64,000 nucleotides of DNA, taken from positions 8,373,501 through 8,437,500 of the forward strand of contig CM065184.1 in the NCBI GenBank assembly GCA_033026295.1. The letters are read 5' to 3'. This stretch comes from Channa striata. Its lineage: Eukaryota; Chordata; Actinopteri; Anabantiformes; Channidae. Below, piece by piece: positions 9,563 to 18,516 of the stretch (the first letter of the stretch is position 1; each line of letters opens with the position of its first letter). The notes below the pieces were generated by a model, which was given only the letters and a program-made list of their open reading frames with translations, was not told where the DNA came from and did not search any database. Position numbers and translations under genes: made by a program.

Positions 9563-12500
9563 CTGTGTGGGAGAGGAAGAAAAGCTTAAAATAAATTAAA
9601 TAAACCATATTTAAAACCTGAAAACCAACACCAGTAAAAGCCAGATTGTTTTAAAAAAGTCAATTTAAATAAAAGTTCTGTCCTAGATTATCTATCAATC
9701 TAGATGTTTGTCTCATGACTCAACCTAAAGTTAGACAATATTTTAATTATTGTGCAATGGCAGATAAAAAAAACACGACAAAAGGTTTAAGGCAAAACTT
9801 TAAAACAGTTTAGACAATCTTTTTTGTTCATGTTCTTAATAGTTACCTAATAAACAGAATTTGTGACATCAAATTACATTAGGATCAGGTAAAGTCTGAC
9901 CTGTGTGATTTATCTTCGAGTAGAGAGGCTAAAAGTATGACATACCTTGTTCCATGTGGGAAAGGATGAGTCTGGCCAGTGTGACTTTGAGAATAGACTC
10001 TCCATGGCCCGTACAAGACACTGCACCAATCAAGTTATCTGCATATCCTCCAGAGCCTTAGGCATGAAGAAAAAATTAAATAAAGCCGCTCAGTTTCACC
10101 CCATGGTATCCTGAAAATGCTATCAGAAGTTCAACTTGTTAAAAATTAATTATGAAAACAAAAACAAGCAGAGTGAGAAACTGTGATTATACATTTGATT
10201 GTAAATATCGATTTGAGGAGGTTTAGTACATAAGTCATACCAGTGATCTGAGAGTCTCCTGCTCTGCCAAAATGTTATTTATAAGTTTGGAATTAATACC
10301 ATAACCCCTCCAAATTCACCATAGTCATAGTCAGAGGGTAGAAAAGAGTGGATCTGTTGGTTCTGGCTAGTGGCTGCCTAAAGAGAGAGAGCCAGGAGGC
10401 AAAAGATGGAACTCAGAGCAGCCTTCAGGGGCTGGGAGCTTCCCTGGGCATCAGACAGGCTGCTTCATTAGTTCCGCTTTTTGTTGGTTTGTTTTAAACA
10501 TTTTTGTTATAAAAATAGTCAAATGAAGAAAGGATTCATAGGAATATTTTAAAATTCTGACCACTACAGGACCATAGGACCTTTCATCATTGTTGAGCAG
10601 GCTGACTATGACTGCATCCAATTTTCTGAGATATGAAAATTGGTTCTTTAGGCAAATTGCAGTGGGTGGAAAAGGGTTTTTGTGTTGTTGAATATGTGCT
10701 TTCTAATTAATTTCTGAAAAGATTTCTGAATCAGCTGTGCTATTGCATCATTGCTTGGTGAAGGACAGATTGAAAATCTAAATTAGAATTAACCAAAATT
10801 CTCAGCACGGTTTATCACCATTAGACTGCTAATAAAAAAAAGTTATTCAAGTGGAAAAAAAATCATTTATGAAAACATAACAAAATATCTGCCCGCCTTC
10901 AATTTGGAAAGCAAAAATATTTTCTACATTAGAAATACAGATTGCAGCTTTTGACTTAATGTCAACTTAATGCTTGATCAGTTAAACTGGGGTTGCACTT
11001 TAAATTTTGACTTCTAAGGTACGGGGATTCACTAACCGGAATGGGAATGCACGGTCAAAGTTACTCCTTTTACATCTGATGATGAAGGAACATTTATAAT
11101 TGCTTAATGTGCATTAAATATTATTTTGAACTTGGGCATTTGCAGTATTTTAAAAAGGAGCCACAAAGTAATTAAAAGTGAATGCAATAACACTTCCGGA
11201 CAGTAACACAGCGAGTAACATTTGATGGTAAAAAGTCTGATTACATAAATCATACCAATGATTGGAGAGTCTCCTACTCTGCCAACCATCTTATTTCTGA
11301 TTCCTCCAGTTGATGTTGCACATGCGACATCACCAGCACAGTCCACAGCAACTGCCCCCACAGTATCACAGGCCCTGCAATGAGAAAACGTTTGGCATGA
11401 TACACAAGCAAAATAGAGCTGTGTTTATGCATAGTGCAAAGGAACAACTCATACTCCAATGATGTACAATAGAGTATACAGTTCATTTAATTCATTTAAA
11501 AGTAATAATTCCAGGATCTTGTCCCATGAGGCTTTTCCAGTTGAAAAGATGCTGTGTAGAGATCAATGAAAAAATGGAAGACCAAAGGCGTCAATATGAT
11601 GTCAAATATGGCAGATACATACCACTGTGAGTTGAACTGTTCCATTACCCCAGTAACATAATTCTTGTGTTTCTCCCATTCTTTTCTCTCGTACTCAGTC
11701 ACCAGTGACTCAGTAGGAACTGTGACCACACCAAGGCTCTCTGCAAACAGGTCGGCACCTCGGCCCGTCAATATGACGTGGGCCGCCTGAGATTTTTCAT
11801 GGTGGCAAACATGTAAGATAGTTAAAGGAAAGAAAATGTACATGACATAACACTGCTCACTTCACACGTTGATTTGCCATTAGAAACATGTATTGATGTT
11901 CAAATGAGACATTTTAATTCTTAGTGATTCCCTGCTGTTTCTGTTAACGAGTGACCTTTAAAAACCTTTAAAACGACACCTTTTCCATCACTGCCCGTGC
12001 CAGCGACACAGGGTTGGCGATGTTCTTTACACAGGACACGGCACCACTCCCAAGCGTCTTTCCGCCCATGATGAAGGCATCTAGCTCCACTTCTCCTTCG
12101 GTATTTAGTGTTGCTCCATGTCCTACACAGTAATCGAAGGTGACAGTCAGTGACCAATTTAGACAGTGCAGTTGTTTTCTCAGACACCCACAGCTGATTG
12201 TGAAAGTAGAAACACTAAAAATATTCAATCTAACAATACTGAGAGAAGGTGAGAGAATGTCTGGTTGGGGAAATGTTTTCCTTTCCAATCTTGTGTTTTT
12301 AGCGGTGTAAAAGCTTCACCGTTTATTTGTTCCCATACTTAGTTTAAGTTGCCTGCTACATCTTTGAATGTCCACAAGATGGTGACAAAGCAGTACAAAA
12401 GCACATAGAAGCTGTAGTGTTCATTTTAAATGGGGTGGCCAAAACATTAGGACCCCCTTTAAACAAAAAACACATAGTATAATTGTCAACAAACACATAA

Positions 12501-13803
12501 GTATTATTATCTTTCTGATAGTTTCGGCTCAAAAACTGAGAAATTATAACCTTGTAAAAGTAGAATTGTTTGCAGAGCTAACTGTCAGAACTAAACTGCA
12601 TTAAAACTTTTGTTCCAGCACCTATCACTTAGAAGACATCATAGAAATGTTGCAGGTACATAAGACTGACTGCTCATTGATTTTATTATTTTTCTTTAAC
12701 TGTATCTAGATGGACAACTTTTTACTGTGTGTTCTATACTGTACAAACTGTATGTCTATGACTTAAGTTTTTTCAAGTTCTATTTAACTCATGGATTAAT
12801 TATCCATAAAGGAATGACACAGTATGCATCTAGCGGAATATCCTAAAATGTGTGTGGGGAAATATTATTATTACAGCTTAACAAGCCTGTATACTCTATT
12901 AGACCCAAGGAATATAATCTATATTGCAGATTAGATTGATGAATGGAAACTTATAAAAAATAATCAGAAAAACTGCTGAGCAGTCTGACTTTAAATGGAT
13001 GTTGGCATCACCACCAGCAGATGGAGACAGTACACTTCACTGCAGACAGGACTCACTGACCTGATGACCAGGATGGGGAGGGAGAGGGATTGTGGTTTTA
13101 AAGCTGTTTAAACTGAAAAATGTGTCCAAAACTAAATTAAATGTTGTCAACACAAATGGCCCTTAAAGGACACGTTTGTTAATTATAAACTGAATATTAA
13201 CATGCCAGCCAATATTTAAAAATAACTGATAATGTTAATAAAAACAACCAGCTGCATTATCAGGTTTTGCCTCTGTTCTGGCATGTCACTTAAACCAGAG
13301 CATACGGCAACACACACAACAACACACCACGCAGATTATTGAGGAACTGTGTGGACTATGATGAAAAGATGAAACAAAACAAAAAGCTCTAGTTATACAA
13401 GGTTGACAAAATTAATTAGCCCTTTTAAAACTGAAATTAAAATATTTGTATTTATTGTAATAACAGACCAAATTATTAGCGAAGTAATGTTAATATCTAA
13501 CTTTGTGTATTCAGTGTGTTAGTGGTGGAAATGGTGTTCAACTTGTTTGCGCAGCTTTGTGCACAAAATGGACCTTTTTCTTCATGGAATTATGAAAATA
13601 ATAGATTCCGTTCTACCTGCATTAAACACACTGTTATCTTCCATTGCCCTCACTGCTGCCTCAACCGCATCCAGTGCACTTCCTCCTCTCCTCAGCACAG
13701 AAAACCCTTCACGTGCTGCGGCCTTCACTCCATCAACAGAGGCTTTGGCCAGTTCGTCCGGTATGGCCCACGCCCCACCGTGCACAACTAGGACTGCTGA
13801 CAT
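9354..13803 (-). CDS. asrgl1: asrgl1, isoaspartyl peptidase/L-asparaginase, complete
   Basis: Cytosolic Ntn-hydrolase that splits isoaspartyl dipeptides and L-asparagine; it is made as a precursor and self-cleaves before a threonine that becomes the N-terminal nucleophile. Six coding exons (13617-13803, 11980-12122, 11623-11786, 11256-11374, 9946-10056, 9354-9562) join in phase to 933 bases, 310 residues, against 308 in human. Visible family features are the N-terminal VVHGGAW, GGSALDAVEAAV and FNAG; the cleavage/nucleophile site D/TVGAVAVD with Thr169; STGG (Thr187); VGRVGDSP (Arg197, Asp200); GGYADN; and TGHGES (Thr220, Gly221). All line up with the human active-site residues shifted by one. 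The gene lies antiparallel to khdrbs2, with about 3.3 kb between their 5' ends, and in tandem with phf3. It appears functional: no stops or frame breaks. Confidence 0.96.
9946..10056 (-). CDS. asrgl1: asrgl1 coding exon 5
   Basis: Acceptor catgcctaag at 10057-10058, donor CAAG/GTATGT. Reads GSGGYADNLIGAVSCTGHGE then SILKVTLARLILSHMEQ. Thr220 and Gly221 of TGHGE correspond to the human active-site Thr219/Gly220. The exon is 111 bases, phase 1 in and out. Confidence 0.93.
10236..10285 (-). pseudogene. decayed duplicate of the 3' end of asrgl1 exon 4
   Basis: About 50 bases here match the end of exon 4 plus its donor and the first intron bases (11235-11285). Both share ggcagag-aggagactct, a GTATGA donor and the following tcatacca/acataa context, with several substitutions. 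The copy lacks the acceptor and the upstream two-thirds of the exon and cannot encode the active site. It lies in the intron between exons 4 and 5, next to the 1-kb repeat copy 2, so both probably arose in one duplication. Confidence 0.65.
10318..11203. repeat. 1-kb duplicated repeat, copy 2 (in asrgl1 intron 4)
   Basis: Direct-orientation partner of 7165-8199, sharing most of the length with scattered substitutions and small indels. It fills the intron between asrgl1 exons 4 and 5 and ends about 50 bases from exon 4. It lacks the roughly 200-bp AT-rich block of copy 1. Confidence 0.8.
11256..11374 (-). CDS. asrgl1: asrgl1 coding exon 4 (catalytic threonine)
   Basis: Acceptor tcattgcag at 11375-11376. 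Reads ACDTVGAVAVD, in which Thr169 is the predicted nucleophile freed by autocleavage, then ATSTGGIRNKMVGRVGDSP with the substrate-binding Arg197 and Asp200. Donor ATTG/GTATGA, phase 1. A decayed copy of this exon's last bases and donor lies at 10236-10285. Confidence 0.94.
11623..11786 (-). CDS. asrgl1: asrgl1 coding exon 3
   Basis: Acceptor aaatctcag at 11787-11788, donor CAGTG/GTATGT, phase 2 out. Encodes AAHVILTGRGADLFAESLG, the VTEYERKEWEK helix and the variable linker up to the autocleavage site. The linker before the cleavage point is poorly conserved in this family, which fits the sequence here. Confidence 0.91.
11980..12122 (-). CDS. asrgl1: asrgl1 coding exon 2
   Basis: Acceptor ctgtgtag at 12123-12124. 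Reads GHGATLNTEGEVELDAF, IMGGKTLGSGAVS and NIANPVSLARAVMEK, matching the human CGSVLNTNGEVEMDASIM segment. The donor is AAG/GTGTCG, a poor match to consensus, but phase 0 and homology place the boundary exactly at MEK. Confidence 0.9.
12123..13616 (-). other. asrgl1 intron 1 (between coding exons 1 and 2)
   Basis: About 1.5 kb of AT-rich sequence. It contains the diverged repeat at 12425-12610; otherwise no structure was recognised. Confidence 0.75.
12425..12610. repeat. diverged dispersed repeat, partner of 105-280
   Basis: Contains ggccaaaacattagg, aacacataag and aaagtagaatt in the same order as 105-280. Old and degraded; family not assigned. Confidence 0.45.
13617..13803 (-). CDS. asrgl1: asrgl1 coding exon 1
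   Basis: The start is ATG at 13803, reading MSAVLVVHGGAWAIPDEL. It is ten bases inside the exon, whose acceptor (tctacttgcag) ends at about 13814, so the 5' UTR is split. An upstream in-frame ATG at 13827 lies across the acceptor in the intron and is rejected. The exon ends FNAG with donor GCAG/GTAGAA, phase 1. It encodes the first beta-strand and the helix GGSALDAVEAAVRAM. Confidence 0.93.
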
Positions 13804-14689
13804 CTTTAAGATCCTGCAAGTAGACAAAGTAGTTCAGGGAGTTTCCTTAAAGTTAACACTGAGGAAATATTGGTGTCCAAATATCAGCTGAACACATGTG
13901 GGACCCATAATCAATTCTGTACACTTATTTTGTAGGATTCCTTTTATGGAAAAGTAGCGTTCAAGAATTGCTACAAAATAAGCCACAACTTATCGTGATT
14001 GATAATAATTGTAGCACATGCTCAGAAAAGCTCAAGCTATATACCAATGCATATTTAGTGTGGTGGGAATAATTAATGTTTCCCTCAGGAGGATCCAATA
14101 TACTTTGGACTAATTCAGGCCCCCGGGTGGAACTATAGGAGCTAATGTTTCATCCACTTCTGCTTCCAAATCTGAACTTTGAAACTTTATTCTATTAGTC
14201 ATTTACAGGCAAACATTCAGCATTACAACAACCATGCAGCCACATTTTAAATGTATGCATTTCATTTTTTATGGCGTCTCGCCTGTTGCATTGTTATGTT
14301 TTCTGTTGCTTTCTTTTAAAACAAATACTCACCATTTTCTTTTTTCCTTTAACTATTTTGATCATCCTTACCAATATTTTTCCTCTCGTATTTCTTCAAG
14401 TTTGCCTCTTACCGAATCCTTACTCTTCCTAACTGACCTGCAGCTAAATAAAATGCACAACTCGTGTATTGTGTTACTAGTATAAATCATAAATTCAGAT
14501 TATAGTCGATGCCCTTGTCCTAAATTAACCCCTAAACTAGAATAACTCAGCTAGATGAAGTCGTACTTCAGATGTGCTGATGCAAACATGTAGGACACGT
14601 GTTTATTTCCCCGATTATTCTCATTCATTCCGAGCTCTTTGTTCAAATTCACTTGTATTAAAAGTTAAAACCAGTTTCCATTTTCTTAC

Positions 14690-14790
14690 CTTTACCGGTT
14701 TCTCTACTTCAGTCTCCTCTATAGTCACTAGGTTTTACGAGACTTCAGCGTTTTGGAAAAAAGTTTTTTTTTTTTTCTGCCTGGTCCGCT
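14690..14790 (-). promoter_or_regulatory. possible asrgl1 noncoding first exon / promoter
   Basis: The coding exon has an acceptor just upstream of its ATG, so a 5' noncoding exon is required. A minus-strand donor, GTAAAG/GTAAGA, ends a candidate exon at 14690, and the sequence upstream of it (minus strand) is a little less AT-rich. No TATA box or GC box is clear. This is inference from splicing logic only. Confidence 0.4.
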
Positions 14791-17700
14791 GAAAAATATG
14801 TCAAGTATGATATAATAAAATAGTGAAATTCCGGCAAAACCTTTCAAAATAAAGTCCTTGGGAACGTAGCCTGATAAAAGATCAATACAGTTTTATGGAG
14901 GTCTGATTAAAAAAACACAAAAATAAAGGTCAAACTAGAATTTACTAACCACCCTTAGATGTTAGATGTTGTTTCTGTTACATGTGCTGTAGTTTAACCG
15001 TAATTGTATTTAAGTATTTTGAAAGTCTTTTTTACATGAAGTTAAAAACTTGAGATAAAACGTTTTGCCAACTTGACAAAGGCAGAACTGGCATATAATA
15101 ACAGACTGAGAAATTACAATAGACAGAGACATATTGCATGGCTATATGATCTTCAAGTTAAGGGAAAATAATTCAATAAGCCTTTGTATTCTGAGGGACG
15201 GAAGATTGTTGATATTTTTGTTGCACAGCAAATGATTTCTGATTTTGTGATTCATTGATCTGAAAGGAAACATGACGTCATTAATAAATAACAGAGCAAA
15301 CAGAGCAAACATATACTTTAGTACATACAAAGGGGAGAACATTAAAACACACAAAGACATGCAGACCCAGTAAGTATACTAAAATTAATGAATAAAAAGA
15401 CACCATCATGTGCTGTAGTAACAGAATGTGATTATTCATCTTCAATAATACAGAGAATGTCCTAAAATGTAAAAGGAGGTCAAATAATGACTTTGCAATC
15501 TGAAAGGCATGCTTGTGTATGTTTCCTTTCTAGTTTCCTCCCACAATCCAAAAACATGCGTGTAGGTTAAATGATTAATCAAAATTCTCCACAGGTGTTA
15601 ATGAAAGTGTATGTCTCTCCATGTTGGCTGACTGTTGGGATAGGCTCTGCCCCCCAGTCAAAGGTGGCAGAAAATACCTGGGTTTAGGTGTGATTAAAAT
15701 CTAAATTTGTGCTAGATTTTGGAATTAGGCAAATTATTATTACTTGACCTGCAGCTACTCTATTAATAGGATATAACAAAATAAAGATGTGCCTTAGGTT
15801 TACCAGTAAAATGTGTAATGTTGCACACTGGCCACTAGAGAGCTGTAAGAATCCATAAAATCCTTTTCATAAAAACTGTTAACAGCCACAGTGTTGATAT
15901 GGGGAACCTGGGTTTAAATTTAAGTTTCACACATCATCAAAATAAACCTAAACATTGTAAACAACCTGATAAAAGTCTTTGCTCTGCGCTGTCAAACATC
16001 AGCACACAAACTACTCTCCAAATGACTAAATGTAAATGTATATATATATATTTTCTTTCATTTAATTAGCCCGCAGGCTTTATTTAAAATCATGTAAAGG
16101 CTTAATCAAACAATATATATTAACAGCCAAAATCCCCATTACCATTAGTGACCTCTGAAAAAAGGATCAGGGTTTTGATCATAATGGCACAAAATTCATT
16201 AAATGGAACTGCATGAGTGAACATCCAGCAAACATGAAATCCATAGAAAGTATAGTGCACATGGCCCTGGTCACTTCATTTGAGCAGTCAAGCAGAAATA
16301 TTAATCTTTAATTTACAAAAAGTGTAATTATGAAGTTTAGATCAATAATATCTCCTTCCAGGACAGTTTGGCATTTCAGAAATGAGCAGGCATATCAATT
16401 ATCAAGAGCTATAATACGCTATCAAGTCAAATGAATAATAGTTTTCTAATGTCATATAGATGTAGAGAGAAATGAAAACGAGTTAATGAAATAACGTCTT
16501 TAATTGCCATTAAAACAAAGCCACAAGGGTATTTCAGGCCCTGAAGCCAGATTATTAACTTAATTATAATTTGTCAGAATCATTAACATGATCAGCCCTT
16601 AAAGTACCATTTGAAATTTCTCAAATAAATGTTGGGTCTCATCACTTTGCAGTGACGAGATTTTTCATTTCAACAATTAATCGATTAACCAGATGGATGG
16701 ATATATGCCTTGGTGACACACAGGGGTTAATACTGAAGGAATACTAAAAGGACTCTCATTCACTTGACACCAGTGCCCCTTCACAGTCTTTATGATTCTG
16801 ATCAGTGCATTCAGAAACAAATCTAAAGGTCAAGTGGCGCTAGAATTGGTCATTCAACAGCCTTTCCTGCTCAAACCTAATTTGTAAGTAGGTAAAACAG
16901 CCTGCCTGCTGTGCTGCGGATGACTTTAAGATTCCGGTCGGCACCAAAGCGGGGAGACATGAGAGGGATACAAACATTCATGCTTACATTACTGACTGTG
17001 CTGACATTGCTTGGTTAGGACCCATAAATCACGCACTTGACATTTAAACATCTTTAGGTAGTGGCATGTAATTCACTTTACAATTTTACCGGCAAAATAT
17101 CTTATTATTATGTGCCGTGTTACAGTGTAAATATGTCACATTTGAAACATACTACAACAAATTGCTATTTACTGTCAGCTTTACATCAGTGAGTGAGAAA
17201 ACAGTGAAGTAGGTACAAACTAGACAGGAAACAGGAAACCGAAGCATTGATACCCTGCTAATAAGACAGGAAATTTCAACTGGTTGAGAATTTTGCACCA
17301 AGCTGCTGATTTCCAAATGAATTGAAATAAGTTAAATTTCAATTTCAGTGGTTAACATTAATTGCAGCTGGATTGTTTTGAATATGAAAAACCTTTTAAA
17401 TAAAACGTTTAAACTAAGAAATTATGATCTATCTGTATGGATTGACCTGTCAGCACATAAAGTGATCTCTGGCTCCATTATTGTTCATTACTGTATATGT
17501 TTTCTATAATTAGTTGTGATTTTCTCTGTTTGCTTGTTTAGGGGTTTTACACTTGCACTTTTATTTGCTCACACAGTTTGGTGTACGGGGCTGTGATGAC
17601 CCTTGTCCTCCGCAGTGCTAATGTTGTGGCTGATTGGTGCAGGTGAGGGGTGAGGCTGTGAGGGGAAGACTGTAAGTTACTTTATGGTATTTATGAACTG

Positions 17701-18030
17701 GTGGGAACTCTTGGATTGTACATATAGACTAATACACATTTACTGAGAGAAATCTCAGTATTTCAGCCAGTGTTCAGAACCATGGACAGCGACAAAGACA
17801 CTGACAGGAAGACAGAGAAGCTTCCTGTTGACAGTGATGTGGACTCATTGGTGTCTCCCATGGTGACGCCACACAACAGGCCACTTTTAGTGACTTTTCC
17901 ATGCAGGAGCATTTGCCACATAAGCTGCCAAAAAACTTTCCAGCTGAGTCTCCCATTGTTGGAATACGATTATTCCGGGGACCAGTGTCCGCTCCGACCT
18001 GGTGCAGCCTCAACTTTTTCATCCGTTCCC
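14791..18030. other. intergenic asrgl1-khdrbs2 (divergent)
   Basis: About 3.2 kb separating the two divergently transcribed genes. It contains one decayed copy of a teleost dispersed repeat (15525-15690) and AT-rich sequence. The 213-residue open frame starting at 17770 on the plus strand overlaps the khdrbs2 promoter and 5' UTR and has no recognisable family. Confidence 0.6.
15525..15690 (-). repeat. decayed teleost dispersed repeat
   Basis: Contains ttcctcccacaatccaaaaacatg, then 'gttgggataggctctgcc', the hallmark phrases of a very common fish interspersed repeat. Reverse orientation to the copy at 22711-23010. Confidence 0.55.
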
Positions 18031-18039
18031 TCCCCGCAC

Positions 18040-18125
18040 ATCGTCCAATTGGTTTGCGCTCAGCGGGGACGCTCTTTGTTTTCCAGCAGCGCCAGTCCCA
18101 CAATCCGGCCAAGAGGGGCGGGGAG
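18040..18125 (+). promoter_or_regulatory. khdrbs2 promoter: CCAAT box and GC box
   Basis: A CCAAT box lies at 18045-18049 and an Sp1-type GGGGCGGGG at about 18115-18123, within a CpG-rich block that runs from about 17990 through exon 1. No TATA box was seen, as is usual for CpG-island promoters. Transcription probably starts near 18130-18170. Confidence 0.55.
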
Positions 18126-18129
18126 CTTC

Positions 18130-18422
18130 GCGATCCGCAGACCCAGTGAGTGTGAGAGTGTGGCGGGGCGCCGAGGAGAGGCAGCAGGCGACGGTGGCAG
18201 AGATGGGCTCACACCTCTGAATCGCAGCTCACCTTCCAGTCAAAAACCCCCGACCAGGACCCTGGGACCACTTCTTCGGTTTTGCTGCCGGCGCTTAGCG
18301 GGACCGGCGGAGCGAAGCTGCCGAAGAGCAGGAGCGGGAGGGTCCGCGGCTGCAATCCGACGCTCTGCAAAAACCAAACCCACCCCCCCGTGTCGCCTCA
18401 CCTGCACCTGAAGAGGCTCGTC
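18130..18422 (+). other. khdrbs2 5' UTR (approximate)
   Basis: CpG-rich sequence contiguous with exon 1. An in-frame upstream ATG at 18282 has no stop before the conserved start, so an N-terminal extension of 47 residues is possible on paper. Its sequence is GC-driven low complexity and mammalian SLM1 starts at the downstream position, so I treat it as untranslated. The exact transcription start is unknown. Confidence 0.5.
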
Positions 18423-18516
18423 ATGCATCCGGAGAACAAGTACCTGCCCGAACTGGTGGCCGAGAAAAACAGCCTGGACCCGTCGTTCGTGCACGCGGTG
18501 CGCTTGCTCGCCGAAG
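18423..18516 (+). CDS. khdrbs2: khdrbs2 coding exon 1
   Basis: Starts MHPENKYLPELVAEKNSLDP, residues 1-31 plus one base; donor GAAG/GTAAGT. The KYLPEL...SLDPSFVHA stretch is the start of the Qua1 homodimerisation motif. Mammals begin MEEEKYLPEL, so the first few residues differ and the fish protein has one extra residue. The start is chosen because it aligns with the family N-terminus. Confidence 0.94.

Noticed and set aside
13804..13827. Upstream ATG for asrgl1 (MSTCRILK extension)
   Set aside because: It lies on the intron side of a good acceptor (tctacttgcag) and the family N-terminus starts at MSAVLVVHGG.
17770..18411. 213-residue plus-strand open frame upstream of khdrbs2
   Set aside because: It overlaps the CCAAT/GC-box promoter and 5' UTR, is open because of high GC content, and shows no domain or family likeness.
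18282..18422. N-terminal extension of khdrbs2 from an upstream in-frame ATG
   Set aside because: GC-driven low-complexity sequence; mammalian SLM1 proteins begin at the position matching 18423.
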